Assembly (NCBI GenBank): GCA_031278655.1 | Contig: JAITJZ010000125.1 | Location: forward strand, 1 to 42,602 | DNA length: 42,602 bases | Reading direction: 5' to 3' | From: Bifidobacteriaceae bacterium | GTDB taxonomy: Bacteria; Actinomycetota; Actinomycetes; Actinomycetales; WQXJ01 | Part shown: positions 25,215 through 33,798 of the stretch, one piece after another | Position numbering within the stretch: position 1 is the stretch's first letter | How the letters are laid out: every line of letters begins with the position of its first letter | Translations under genes and position numbers: made by a program | Notes under the pieces: generated by a model | Database searches by the model: none | What the model was told of the DNA's origin: nothing | What the model saw: the letters and a program-made list of their open reading frames with translations, nothing else

Positions 25215-27136
25215 GGGACGCCCACCGCCGTCGATGCCGCCGATGGCGCCGTCCCGCCACCGGCCGTCGATGGCGCCGTCCCGCGACCAGCCGCCGATGC
25301 CGTCGTCCCGCCACCGCCAGCCGACGCCGTCGTCCCGCGACCGGCCGCCGCGGGCGGCGCGGCCTGGGCCAACTGACGGGCTCGGACCCTGCGGGCCGCC
25401 GCCCGCACGCGGCCGCCCCAGGCCTGGCCTGGGAGGCGCCAGCGCGCCTCAGCCAAGGCCATGACCAGCGCCGTCATGGCCGCCAGGAGCACCGCCCCGG
25501 CCAGCGCCAAGCCCAGGTTGTCGGCCCCCGGCCGACCGAGCAACTTATAAATCGCCACCGGCAAGGTGGTTGTGTCCGGGCGGGCCAAGAACGATGTGGC
25601 CCCGAACTCCCCCACCGAGACGGCGAAGGCGTAGGCGGCCGCGACCGCCAGCGCCCGGCGCGTCAGGGCCGCGTCGACCGAGGCGAAGACCCGCCACGGG
25701 GGCGCGCCCAGCACCGCCGCCGCCTGGCGCCAGCGCGGGTCGATCGACCGCAGCGCCGGCAACACCGTGCGCACCACCAGGGGCAACGCCACCAGCGCCT
25801 GCGCCAACGGGATCAGCCAAAACGAGGTCCGCAGATTCAACGGCGCCCGGTCGAGCGTGATCAAGAAACCAAAGCCGACCGTCACCGCTGACACACCCAG
25901 CGGCGCCATCAACACCCCGTCGAACCAATCCTGAGCCCGCCGAAGCCCCGCGGCGCGCGGCCGCCGGGCCATCACCGCGGCCACCATCAACCCCAGCGCC
26001 AGGGCGATCGACCCGGCCAGGAGCGCGACCAGGACCGAGCGCCCGGCCGCCTGAGCCAGCGAATAGGGCAGGCCGGAACGCCCCGAATCGCCCAGCGCCA
26101 GATAATTCCCGAACCCCAGGCCGCCGCCGGTCCGCAACGAGCGGTAGACCAGATTCGCCAGCGGCAACCCGATCAGCGCCGCCGCCAGCGCCGTCACCAC
26201 CAGCGACGGCCAGTCGGACGCCCATTCAGGCCGGGGCGCCAGAGCCGCGGCTCTGGCGCCAGTCAGCTTCAGGGCACGCTCGCGCCGCCGCCGGGCGGCG
26301 GCGCCCAACCACAGCGCCCCGGCCACCACCAACATCTGCGCCACCGACAACACCGCCGCGCCGCGCAGGTCAAGCATCTGGGCGGTCTGCAAATAGATCT
26401 CCGTCTCGACGGTGGTGTAATTGGCGCCGCCAAGAATCAGCACCGGGGCGAAGGCCGTGGCGCAGAACAAGAACACCAGCGACCCGGCCGCCGCCAGGGC
26501 CGGGGCCAAGGCCGGCAGCGTGACGGTCGCGAGCGCCCGCCACGGCCCCGCCCCCAGCACGCGGGCGGCCTGCTCCGGGCGCGGGTCGAGGGCGGCCCAA
26601 AAAGTCCCGACCACCCGCGCCATCAGCCCAACATTGAAGAACACCAGCGCCATCAACACCGGCGCGAAGCCCTCCCCGAGGCCCAGAAACCCGAGCGGGC
26701 CGCCCGGGCCCAACAGGGCCCGGAAAGCCAATCCGACCACCACCGACGGCAGCGCGAAAGGCATGGTCAGCAAGGCGCGCAGCGCCCCGCGCCCCCGGAA
26801 CGAGCGCCGGTACAGCAAGGACGCCACCGGCACCGCCGCCAGCGCGCAGATGACGGTCGCGGCCGCCGCCTGGCCCAGCGTCCGCCCCAGCAGCCGCCAG
26901 GTCCGGGCCTTGCCCGCGAGTTCGGCGAAGCCGCCCCAGTCCCAGGCCCCGGAGTCCGTGAAACCCCTGGTCACCAAGGTGGCCACGGGCCAAATGAAGA
27001 AGATGGCGAGGAAACCGACGGGCACGGCCGCGATCGCGGCCACCCCCAACCGCCGCGCCCACGGCTGCCAAGTCTCAGCCGCGGGCGAATCCGGGCCCGG
27101 CCTGGCGCTGGGAGGTGGGCGGACGGCATCGGACAT
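25211..27136 (-). CDS. thiP: Thiamine ABC transporter permease (two fused permease domains)
   Basis: A 641-residue protein with about 12 membrane segments. Two BPD_transp_1 domains are fused as in ThiP and iron permeases; EAA-type loops are visible at EQAARVLGAGPWRALATVTLP and RQAAAVLGAPPWRVFASVD. It passes thiamine from the binding protein across the membrane. The C-terminal cytoplasmic tail ends in four 9-residue units such as GRGTTASAG (25235-25345). The start region, ATGTCCGATGCCGTC, is itself a copy of the dispersed motif (27122-27132). It lies directly downstream of thiB. Confidence 0.9.
   Translation of the reverse strand: MSDAVRPPPSARPGPDSPAAETWQPWARRLGVAAIAAVPVGFLAIFFIWPVATLVTRGFTDSGAWDWGGFAELAGKARTWRLLGRTLGQAAAATVICALAAVPVASLLYRRSFRGRGALRALLTMPFALPSVVVGLAFRALLGPGGPLGFLGLGEGFAPVLMALVFFNVGLMARVVGTFWAALDPRPEQAARVLGAGPWRALATVTLPALAPALAAAGSLVFLFCATAFAPVLILGGANYTTVETEIYLQTAQMLDLRGAAVLSVAQMLVVAGALWLGAAARRRRERALKLTGARAAALAPRPEWASDWPSLVVTALAAALIGLPLANLVYRSLRTGGGLGFGNYLALGDSGRSGLPYSLAQAAGRSVLVALLAGSIALALGLMVAAVMARRPRAAGLRRAQDWFDGVLMAPLGVSAVTVGFGFLITLDRAPLNLRTSFWLIPLAQALVALPLVVRTVLPALRSIDPRWRQAAAVLGAPPWRVFASVDAALTRRALAVAAAYAFAVSVGEFGATSFLARPDTTTLPVAIYKLLGRPGADNLGLALAGAVLLAAMTALVMALAEARWRLPGQAWGGRVRAAARRVRARQLAQAAPPAAAGRGTTASAGGGGTTASAAGRGTAPSTAGGGTAPSAASTAVGVP
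25235..25345 (-). repeat. 27-bp in-frame tandem repeat in the thiP C-terminus
   Basis: About four 27-bp units encoding GRGTTASAG, GGGTTASAA, GRGTAPSTA and GGGTAPSAA. One exact CCGATGCCGTC (25294-25304) and close relatives lie within the units. Confidence 0.8.
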
Positions 27137-27143
27137 GGGGCCG

Positions 27144-28247
27144 TCACCCCAAAATCTGGTCGTTGAAGGCGGCCAACCACCGCTCGCGCTGGGCGGCGAT
27201 GTCCGCCGCCGGGAGCGACCACGGGTCCTCTGCCAGCGGCGCCCAGCGGACCCAGTCCTCGGGCAGGGGCGCCTCCGGCTTGATCGGGTAGACCCACATC
27301 TGGCCGGGCAGGTCGGCCTGGACCGCCTCCGACAACAGGAAGTCGACCAGTTGGCGGGCGCCCTCGGGGTTGGCCGCGCCCGCCAGCACGCCGGCGTATT
27401 CGACCTGGCGGAAGCAGGTTTTGAGGGCCGCGGCGATGGCGGGCCGGCTGGCGCCGGCGGGGATTTCCGATGGCGGCGAACTCGCGTAAGAGACCACCAG
27501 CGGGCGCTGCCCGGCCGAGGCCGGGCCCGAGAACTCGTCGTAATAGGCCTGGTTCCAGCCGGAGACGATCTTGACGCCGTTGTCCTTGAGCCGGCGCCAG
27601 TAATCGATGTAGCCGTCCTCGCCCTTGGCGGCGATGGTCGCCAACAAGAAGGCCAGCCCCGGCGATGACGTGGCCGGGTTCTCCACCACCAATTGATCCT
27701 TGAACTCGGGTTTGGCGAGGTCGTCCAGGGTCAGGTCGGCGCCGTTGGCGACGACCCTCGTGTCGGCGTTGACGCAGACGTCGGAGAAGTCGATGGCGGT
27801 CAGCCGGCCCTCGAGGCCGGCCGTGGGCTGGTCCTGCTCGGGCCCGCCGGCCGGGGATTGGTAGGCGTCGAGGACGCCCGCGTCGAGCGCGCGCGAGACG
27901 AAGGTGTTGTCGATCCCGAAGACCGCGTCGCCCAAGGGGGCGTCCTTGGTCAGGATCAATTGGTTGACCATCGCGCCGGCGTCGTCCGCGGGCAGGATCT
28001 CCAGTTCCAGGCCGGTTTGGGCGCTGAACTGGGCCAAGACGTCATCGGACAAGTTGAAACTGCCGTGGGTGACCAGCTTGACGGTCTGGCCGGTCTGGCC
28101 GGTCTGGCGGTCCTGGTCGGCCTGGTCCGCCTGGGCGCCGACCGGCTGGGCGGCTTGTCCGCAGCCGGCCAAGAGCGCGGCGGCGACGGCAGCCAAGGCG
28201 GGCCGCCACCACCCCGGGCGACGGCCGCCTGATTGGAACTGCTGCAT
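27144..28247 (-). CDS. thiB: Thiamine-binding lipoprotein of the ABC transporter
   Basis: A 367-residue exported solute-binding protein. A signal peptide ends with the lipobox LLAGC, followed by a Gln/Asp-rich linker with a short QTGQTGQT repeat. The mature part matches ThiB: VKLVTHGSFNLSDDVLAQF, DAVFGIDNTFVSRAL, VVENPATSSPGLAFLLATIA and WNQAYYDEF. It captures thiamine outside the cell for ThiP/ThiQ. ATG 28247 is preceded by AAGGAGG (28252-28258 on this strand). Expression is under the TPP riboswitch immediately upstream. Confidence 0.93.
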   Translation of the reverse strand: MQQFQSGGRRPGWWRPALAAVAAALLAGCGQAAQPVGAQADQADQDRQTGQTGQTVKLVTHGSFNLSDDVLAQFSAQTGLELEILPADDAGAMVNQLILTKDAPLGDAVFGIDNTFVSRALDAGVLDAYQSPAGGPEQDQPTAGLEGRLTAIDFSDVCVNADTRVVANGADLTLDDLAKPEFKDQLVVENPATSSPGLAFLLATIAAKGEDGYIDYWRRLKDNGVKIVSGWNQAYYDEFSGPASAGQRPLVVSYASSPPSEIPAGASRPAIAAALKTCFRQVEYAGVLAGAANPEGARQLVDFLLSEAVQADLPGQMWVYPIKPEAPLPEDWVRWAPLAEDPWSLPAADIAAQRERWLAAFNDQILG

Positions 28248-28296
28248 GGTGCCTCCTTATGGAAATAGGGAGGGGGCTGGCCAGTCCAACTGGCCA
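28248..28296 (-). promoter_or_regulatory. Expression platform of the TPP riboswitch
   Basis: Between aptamer and start codon lie a perfect hairpin (TGGCCAGT/ACTGGCCA, 28278-28296), a C-rich anti-Shine-Dalgarno (CCCCCTCCC, within 28268-28277) and the Shine-Dalgarno AAGGAGG (28252-28258). The CCTCC can pair with GGAGG, so the switch probably acts by hiding the ribosome site. There is no T-run for transcriptional termination. Confidence 0.6.
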
Positions 28297-28306
28297 ACGG
28301 AGGTCC

Positions 28307-28438
28307 CGACTTCCTGCGCCGGCATTACCCGGTTCAGGTTCGAGGGTCTGCTCCTGGGGCTGCCCCAGGAACACTCTCAGCCGCGCGACCCGCCCGGCGC
28401 GCCTGGCGCGCCGCCGAATCGGGTTGGCTCCCCTGTCG
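28307..28438 (-). ncRNA. TPP riboswitch (thi box)
   Basis: Read on the minus strand, the conserved elements appear in order: AGGGGAGCC near the 5' end, an extended GC-rich P3, GCTGAGAG, then ACCCTCGAACCTGAACCGGG, TAATGCCGGCGCAGGAAG. A closing P1 is formed by CGAC (28435-28438) and GTCG (28307-28310). It binds thiamine pyrophosphate and turns down the thiB-thiP-thiQ operon. Confidence 0.95.
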
Positions 28439-28452
28439 TGCAACAGCCAGAC

Positions 28453-28458
28453 TACTCT
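28453..28458 (+). promoter_or_regulatory. Leaderless-type -10 element (TACTCT)
   Basis: TACTCT lies eight nt before the ATG at 28467, in the short divergent region next to the riboswitch, with no Shine-Dalgarno. Confidence 0.35.
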
Positions 28459-28466
28459 GTGAAGAC

Positions 28467-28727
28467 ATGAAGTTAAGCAGACGGCTCTTGACCTCGGCCG
28501 TGGCGATCACGGCCGGATTCGCCGCCAGCCACATCGTCAAATTGATCTGGCGCGGGCTGAGCGGGCACAAGGCGCCCGAGGACGCCGAGGATTTGGACCT
28601 GTCCACAGTCCAGGTGACGGTCTTCGCCGCCACCCTGGCGGCCGCCGTGGTGGCCGCCCAAACCCTCGCCACCCGCTGCGCCCTGACCGCATGGCGCCGC
28701 TCCGAGGTCAAAGACCTGCGCGAATAG
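28467..28727 (+). CDS. DUF4235 family small membrane protein
   Basis: An 86-residue protein of an actinobacterial family of unknown function. The first membrane segment is about 8-26 (VAITAGFAASHIVKLIWRGL), then an acidic loop KAPEDAEDLDLSTVQ, then a second segment rich in Ala/Val (about 50-70). The layout and the D..D..W/V-type loop match DUF4235. It is divergent from the thiamine operon. Confidence 0.7.
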   Translation: MKLSRRLLTSAVAITAGFAASHIVKLIWRGLSGHKAPEDAEDLDLSTVQVTVFAATLAAAVVAAQTLATRCALTAWRRSEVKDLRE

Positions 28728-28783
28728 GGGGCGTCGCCCGGCGGCCTTGCCCGCCGGCGCTGACGCCCGGCGAACCGGTGGCG

Positions 28784-28829
28784 GCAACCCCGCGCAAGTT
28801 TGCGCTGGCGTCAATGTGCGCGGGGTTGC
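28784..28829. terminator. 13-bp perfect hairpin between convergent genes
   Basis: GCAACCCCGCGCA (28784-28796) pairs perfectly with TGCGCGGGGTTGC (28817-28829) around a 20-nt loop. It lies between the ends of the DUF4235 and DUF6177 genes, so it may terminate both. No T-run. Confidence 0.55.
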
Positions 28830-28859
28830 GACCGCGCGAGCCGGTCCGGGCGGGCGCGG

Positions 28860-30014
28860 TCAGTAGCGGGCGGCGTAGTGCAGGCGTTGCAGCTGTTGGG
28901 GGGAGATGCCCATGCGGGGGACGGCTCGGTCGAGGTCAGCTGACTTGAAGAACTCGGCCAGGTGCGGCCGGCCGGAGGCGGCTGAGTCGAGCGGCACCAT
29001 CAGGCCGCGCCCTCCCAGCGCCGGCGAGGCCTGAAACTCCCGCAAGGCCCAGCGCGGGTCGATCCCCAAGCCGTCGACCAATTCGTCGCCCAACAGGATC
29101 GACAGCGGAATGGGCGCGCTGGGAAGGATCGGAGGCCTGGTCAGGGCCTCATTGCCGGCCCGCACCATGACCAGCGCGAAGGTGATGCCGCTGGCCCGGG
29201 AGAGCGTCTCCATCATCTGATCGACGGCCGCCAGTTTGCGCTTGAGGGACGGGTCGCCCAGCCGCCCCAGCCCGACCAAGCCGGTGACATGCTCAAAGGT
29301 GAATTCGGCTTGGTGTTGCAAGACCAGCGTCAATGAGGCCGGGGCCGCTGGCGACCCGGACACAACGAAAGCCGACAAAGGCGCGCCGGCGGCCTGATCG
29401 CGTTCGCACAGCCACGCCAGTTCGGCGGCGTCCCAGGGGCGGCGCGCCGGCTCGGTGCGGCTGAAAGCCCAGGCGCCCGAGTCGCCGCCGCCGGCCGCGC
29501 CAACGGCGGCCATCAGCAATTCGACTGTCTCGCCCGGCAGGACCGGCCGGTCGGCCGGGCGCCGCGCGGTGGCGCAAACCATCAACTGCGCGTAGTCCGA
29601 GCGGCCATGCCGCAAGAAACTCAGCGACAGGTCGTTCAGGTCCGCGGCCCGCGCCTGGTCGACGGCCGCCTGGGGCGCGGCGATCCGCCGCCCGGTGAAG
29701 CCGTTGCGCCAGCCGCCCGCCTCGCGGACGGCCCAACCGCCCGCGTGGTACTGCAGGGCTTGGGCCATGGGCCCGGACAACTCGGTCGACTCGCCGCTGA
29801 TGACCACGGGACGCGACCCGCGGGCTGTGGCTTGCCGCAGGAAAGCCAACTGGTCCGGCGTGAACCAGAGCGTCCCCGGCGCGGCCCGGGTGGCGGCCAT
29901 CCCGCCGACGCGCTGATCAGTCACCAGGTCGGCCAGCGCCCGCTCAATGGCTTCCGGCGCGCGCGTGGGCGCCTTTGGCGAAGTCAAGGGTGGTGTCCGC
30001 GATGATTCGGACAT
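28860..30014 (-). CDS. DUF6177 family protein
   Basis: A 384-residue protein. SGAWAFSRTEPARRPWDAAELAWLCERD (about 195-222; shown in part as EPARRPWDAAELAWL) and the late TRPPILPSAPIPLSILLG resemble DUF6177, an actinobacterial family often encoded in type VII secretion loci. No ESX genes are in this window, so that link is only by family. ATG 30014 (MSESSRTPP) is chosen because GGGAAGGAAG lies directly upstream; the open frame begins 111 codons earlier without support. Function unknown. Confidence 0.6.
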   Translation of the reverse strand: MSESSRTPPLTSPKAPTRAPEAIERALADLVTDQRVGGMAATRAAPGTLWFTPDQLAFLRQATARGSRPVVISGESTELSGPMAQALQYHAGGWAVREAGGWRNGFTGRRIAAPQAAVDQARAADLNDLSLSFLRHGRSDYAQLMVCATARRPADRPVLPGETVELLMAAVGAAGGGDSGAWAFSRTEPARRPWDAAELAWLCERDQAAGAPLSAFVVSGSPAAPASLTLVLQHQAEFTFEHVTGLVGLGRLGDPSLKRKLAAVDQMMETLSRASGITFALVMVRAGNEALTRPPILPSAPIPLSILLGDELVDGLGIDPRWALREFQASPALGGRGLMVPLDSAASGRPHLAEFFKSADLDRAVPRMGISPQQLQRLHYAARY

Positions 30015-30127
30015 GGCGTGCTTCCTTCCCCCGTAGGAAACAATTGGCGGGCCTTGGCCTGCCCCCGTGCATGGCTTTCCCTCTAGATTACCTGGTCGTG
30101 GTGCGCGCGCCGAACGCCCCGGGGCGG

Positions 30128-30133
30128 TATCTT
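30128..30133 (+). promoter_or_regulatory. Leaderless-type -10 element (TATCTT)
   Basis: TATCTT ends seven nt before the ATG at 30141. It overlaps an upstream in-frame TTG, which argues that the ATG, not the TTG, is the true start. Confidence 0.45.
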
Positions 30134-30140
30134 GTTGGCC

Positions 30141-30506
30141 ATGCCCGCCCGCAGACGTGTCAAGCCCGCCGATGGCGCCGCCGCCTTGGCCGCCTGGTTG
30201 TCCGATCCGGCGGCGGTGGGCCGCCCGGCCTTGGCGACGGCCGTCCGCTTCACGCTGGAGGAGTTGGCGGCGCGCGCCCCCGGCCGCGCCGTCGAGGTCC
30301 GGGTCCCGCCGTTCGCCGCCGTTCAGTGCCTGGAGGGCCCCCGGCACACCCGCGGCACGCCCCCGAACGTGGTCGAGTTGGCGCCGGAGGTTTGGCTCGG
30401 TCTCGCCACCGGCCGGTTGGCCTGGTCCGATGCCGTCGCCACCGGCCGGGTGCAGGCCTCCGGCTCACGCTCGGACCTGTCGGGCGTCTTGCCGCTCGCG
30501 CCCTGA
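30141..30506 (+). CDS. Sterol-carrier-like family protein
   Basis: A 121-residue protein well conserved beside purF in actinobacteria. Recognisable are [50 protein letters not shown], and [20 protein letters not shown] followed by [10 protein letters not shown]. It resembles the SCP2-like hydrophobic-ligand-binding fold; a ligand is not known. The segment SDAVA includes a CCGATGCCGTC copy (30427-30437), here in a conserved part of the protein. purF follows after about 84 bp. Confidence 0.78.
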   Translation: MPARRRVKPADGAAALAAWLSDPAAVGRPALATAVRFTLEELAARAPGRAVEVRVPPFAAVQCLEGPRHTRGTPPNVVELAPEVWLGLATGRLAWSDAVATGRVQASGSRSDLSGVLPLAP

Positions 30507-30590
30507 CCCCGCCGCCCAGCCCGGCGGCGGTCCGGCCCGGGTCAGTCCGGCCCGCGCCCGGCGCGGTCGAGTTTGTGACACCATTGGACG

Positions 30591-32228
30591 GTGGCGCGCG
30601 CAGATGGACGGCTCGGACATGATCTGTTGCCGGGAGAGAAGGGCCCCCAGGACGAATGCGGTGTCTTCGGGGTGTGGGCGCCCGGCGAGGAAGTCGCCAA
30701 ACTGACTTACTTTGGGCTCTACGCGCTGCAACACCGCGGGCAGGAGTCGGCCGGGATCGCAACCTCGAACGGCCGTCAAATCCTGGTCTACAAGGACATG
30801 GGCTTGGTCTCGCAGGTCTTTGACGAAGGCGCGCTGGAGGCGCTGACCGGGCACATCGCCGTGGGGCACACGCGCTACTCGACCACCGGCGGGTCGAACT
30901 GGGAGAACGCCCAGCCGACGCTTGGGCCCACGGCCGGCGGGACGGTGGCGCTGGCGCACAACGGCAATCTCACCAACACATCGGACCTGGCCAGGCGGCT
31001 GGCTGAGCGCGACCCCAGGGCGGCAGCCAAGGCGGCCACCGACACGGCGGTGCTGACCGGAATGCTGGCCGGTGACGCCGACCACACCCTCGAGCAGACC
31101 GCGATCGACCTGCTGAAAGAGGTGCGCGGCGCCTTCTCGCTGGTGTTCATGGATGAGACAACGCTGTACGCGGCGCGCGACCCCCACGGCGTGCGCCCGC
31201 TGGCGCTTGGGCGGCTCGAGAACGGCTGGGTGGTGGCCTCTGAGACGGCGGCGCTGGACATAGTCGGCGCCTCGCTGGTGCGGGACGTGGCCCCCGGCGA
31301 GCTGGTGGCGATTGACGAGCACGGACTGCGTTCGCGGCGCTTCGCCGACGCGACACCAGCCACCTGCCTGTTCGAGTATGTCTATCTGTCGCGCCCGGAC
31401 AGCGTGCTGATGGGCCGCTCGGTCAACGCCGCGCGCTTGGAGATGGGGCGGACGCTGGCGCGCGAACACCCGGTGGCGGCGGACGTGGTCATCCCGGTGC
31501 CGTCTTCCGGCACGCCGGCGGCGATCGGTTACGCCGCCGAGAGTCGAATCCAGTTCGCGCAGGGGCTGACCAAGAACGCCTATGTGGGGCGGACCTTCAT
31601 CCAGCCCTCGCAGACGATCCGCCAGCTCGGCATCCGGCTCAAGCTCAACCCGCTCAAAGAGGTCATCCGGGGCAAGAGACTGATCGTGGTCGATGATTCG
31701 ATTGTGCGCGGCAACACGCAGCGGGCGGTGGTGCGGATGCTGCGCCAGGCCGGCGCCCGCGAGGTCCATGTGCGCATTTCCTCGCCGCCGGTGATGTGGC
31801 CGTGTTTCTACGGGATCGACTTCGCCACCCGCGCCGAATTGATCGCGGCCGGGCTGGCGGTCGAGGAGATCAGGCAGTCGATCGAGGCCGACTCGCTCGG
31901 CTACATCTCGCTGGATGGCCTGGTCAAGGCCACCGGCCAGCCGGCCGGCGGGCTCTGCGCCGCCTGCTTCACCGGCCAGTACCCGATCGATGTCCAGGCT
32001 GACGCCAAGGCGCTCGGCAAGTACCTGCTTGACGCTGTGGCCAGCGCGCCACGCCCGATGCCGTCGGGGGGCGCCGGCCCGTCAGGTCACCAAACGTCAG
32101 TCCACCAGGCGCCCGCCCAACAAACGTCGGTTCACCAGGCGCCCGCCCGCCCGGCCCCAGCCCGCCCCGACGGCCTGGCCGCGAGCCTGCCCGCCGCCGG
32201 CGGCGCGACCGCATTGGAGCATCCCTGA
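30591..32228 (+). CDS. purF: Amidophosphoribosyltransferase
   Basis: A 545-residue enzyme of the first committed purine step (PRPP plus glutamine to phosphoribosylamine). A propeptide of 22 residues precedes the nucleophile Cys23 (DECGVFG), followed by YFGLYALQHRGQES, the HTRYST loop and, in the synthase domain, VVDDSIVRGNT (PRPP site). Cysteines at ATCLFEY, MWPCFYG and GLCAACFTG fit the Fe-S cluster type. After about residue 490 there is a C-terminal extension absent from typical members, with two 30-bp repeats. GTG 30591 is chosen so that the propeptide has normal length. It ends directly before purM. Confidence 0.96.
   Translation: MARADGRLGHDLLPGEKGPQDECGVFGVWAPGEEVAKLTYFGLYALQHRGQESAGIATSNGRQILVYKDMGLVSQVFDEGALEALTGHIAVGHTRYSTTGGSNWENAQPTLGPTAGGTVALAHNGNLTNTSDLARRLAERDPRAAAKAATDTAVLTGMLAGDADHTLEQTAIDLLKEVRGAFSLVFMDETTLYAARDPHGVRPLALGRLENGWVVASETAALDIVGASLVRDVAPGELVAIDEHGLRSRRFADATPATCLFEYVYLSRPDSVLMGRSVNAARLEMGRTLAREHPVAADVVIPVPSSGTPAAIGYAAESRIQFAQGLTKNAYVGRTFIQPSQTIRQLGIRLKLNPLKEVIRGKRLIVVDDSIVRGNTQRAVVRMLRQAGAREVHVRISSPPVMWPCFYGIDFATRAELIAAGLAVEEIRQSIEADSLGYISLDGLVKATGQPAGGLCAACFTGQYPIDVQADAKALGKYLLDAVASAPRPMPSGGAGPSGHQTSVHQAPAQQTSVHQAPARPAPARPDGLAASLPAAGGATALEHP
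32088..32147 (+). repeat. 30-bp in-frame tandem repeat in the purF C-terminus
   Basis: Two copies (32088-32117, 32118-32147) encoding HQTSVHQAPA and QQTSVHQAPA. A CCGATGCCGTC motif (32055-32065) precedes them, at the junction between the conserved enzyme and its extension. Confidence 0.85.
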
Positions 32229-33353
32229 ATGAGCAACGCCTACACCAGAGCCGGGGTCGATGTCGAGGCCGGGGACCGGGCCGTCGAATTGATGCGTTCG
32301 GCCGTCAAATCGACGCTCGGGCCGCAAGCCCTTGGCGGGCTGGGCGGCTTCGCCGGCCTCTGGGACGCCTCCGCCCTCAAGGGCTACGCCCAACCTTTGC
32401 TGGTGACCTCCACCGACGGGGTCGGCACCAAATTGGCGATCGCCCAAGCCCTCGACATCCATGACACCGTTGGCTTCGACCTGGTCGGCATGGTCATTGA
32501 CGACATCGCCGTGACCGGGGCCGAGCCCCTGTTCATGACCGATTACATAGCCACCGGCAAGGTCCACCCGGCGCGGGTGGCGGCGGTTGTGTCCGGGATC
32601 GCGGCCGCCTGCCGCGCCACCGGCACGGCGCTGATCGGCGGCGAGACCGCCGAACACCCGGGCATCATGATGCCCGACGAATACGACATCGCCGGGGCGG
32701 GTGTGGGCGTGGTCGAACGTTCGGCGCTGCTCGGACCGGCGCGCGTGCGCCAGGGCGACGCCGTCCTGGGGCTGGCCTCATCGGGCCTGCACTCCAATGG
32801 GTATTCGCTGGTCAGAGCCGTGGTCGATGACCTTGGCTGGGCCTGGGACCGACCGGTCGCGGAGTTCGGCCGGACCCTGGGGGAGGAACTGCTGGAGCCG
32901 ACGCGGCTGTACACGCGCTCCGTCCTGGAACTGGCCCGCCGCCTCGGGCCGGACCTGCGCGCGCTGGCCCACGTGACCGGGGGCGGCCTGGCCGCCAATC
33001 TCTCCCGGGTCCTGCCGGCGGCCCTGGGGGCGGTGGTGTCGCGGGCCGCCTGGCCCGTCGGCCCGGTTTTCCAGGTCCTGCACGCCGCCGGCCATGTGGC
33101 CTGGCCCGACCTCGAACGCAGTCTCAACCTGGGACTCGGCATGGTCGCGGTGGTGGCCCCGGCGGCCGTGCCGCAAGCCCAGTCGGTCCTGGCGGCGGCG
33201 GGCGAACAGGTGGCGGTCATCGGGCGGGTGGCGAACCTGGCGGACGTCCATGCCGAAGCCGCCGACCGCTCCGCCCAAGCCGCCGACTTGACCACCGGCG
33301 CCAAAGGTGTGGCCGGCGGCACGGTTTTGCTGATAGACAACTATCACGGCTGA
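32229..33353 (+). CDS. purM: Phosphoribosylformylglycinamidine cyclo-ligase
   Basis: A 374-residue AIR synthase. TYRAGVDVEAG-type start (YTRAGVDVEAGDRAVE), LVTSTDGVGTKLAIA, FDLVGMVIDDIAVTGAEPLF, LIGGETAEHPGIM and SSGLHSNGYSLVR are all family motifs. It closes the imidazole ring with ATP. The ATG follows the purF stop with no gap, so translation is coupled. Confidence 0.96.
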   Translation: MSNAYTRAGVDVEAGDRAVELMRSAVKSTLGPQALGGLGGFAGLWDASALKGYAQPLLVTSTDGVGTKLAIAQALDIHDTVGFDLVGMVIDDIAVTGAEPLFMTDYIATGKVHPARVAAVVSGIAAACRATGTALIGGETAEHPGIMMPDEYDIAGAGVGVVERSALLGPARVRQGDAVLGLASSGLHSNGYSLVRAVVDDLGWAWDRPVAEFGRTLGEELLEPTRLYTRSVLELARRLGPDLRALAHVTGGGLAANLSRVLPAALGAVVSRAAWPVGPVFQVLHAAGHVAWPDLERSLNLGLGMVAVVAPAAVPQAQSVLAAAGEQVAVIGRVANLADVHAEAADRSAQAADLTTGAKGVAGGTVLLIDNYHG

Positions 33354-33366
33354 CGGCGGGTCCGAC

Positions 33367-33396
33367 TCGACTTGCCCCGGCCCAATCTTGTAACGT
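33367..33396 (+). promoter_or_regulatory. Candidate promoter of the DUF3073 gene
   Basis: TCGACT (33367-33372), 18-nt spacer, TAACGT (33391-33396), about 50 bp before the start codon. A Shine-Dalgarno-like GAGGGGG follows at about 33429-33435. Confidence 0.45.
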
Positions 33397-33445
33397 AGGC
33401 GCATACGATCATGCCGACCAGATAGCACGAGGGGGTCACGTACAC

Positions 33446-33643
33446 ATGGGGCGCGGCCGTCAGAAGGCAAAGCAAACAAAGGTCGCTCGCAAGCTGAAGT
33501 ACTACACCCCCGACACCGATTACCGCGCGCTTGAGCGCGAGTTGAGCGGGGACTCAGCTACCAGCGGGGACAACGACCCTTACGCGGAGTACGCCGCCCG
33601 CTACGCCGCCGATGACGAGGGCTTGGGCGAGGCGGAGACCTGA
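33446..33643 (+). CDS. DUF3073 family protein
   Basis: A 65-residue protein. MGRGRQKAKQTKVARKLKYY is the invariant start of this actinobacterial family, followed by PDTDYRALERELSG and an acidic C-terminus. The basic N-terminus suggests nucleic acid contact, but no function is established. It has its own promoter and follows purM as it does in many actinobacteria. Confidence 0.93.
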   Translation: MGRGRQKAKQTKVARKLKYYTPDTDYRALERELSGDSATSGDNDPYAEYAARYAADDEGLGEAET

Positions 33644-33719
33644 CGTTTGGGCTGTGGTCGGCTGGGGCGGGGCCTGAGGCGCCGGCGTGGCCCGGCGCGG
33701 ACGCGGAATCGGTCAGGGG

Positions 33720-33792
33720 TGGCTCGAACCGGCATCGATCCGGTGACCTTCCGCTTTTCAGGCGGACGCTCTCCCAACTGAGCTATCGAGCC
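33720..33792 (-). tRNA. tRNA-Phe (anticodon GAA)
   Basis: On the minus strand: acceptor GGCTCGA (33792-33786) and TCGAGCC (33727-33721), anticodon loop CTGAAAA giving GAA, T loop ATCGATG, discriminator A (33720). CCA is not encoded. It is downstream of tRNA-Asp, probably in one transcript. Confidence 0.93.
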
Positions 33793-33798
33793 CAACAG

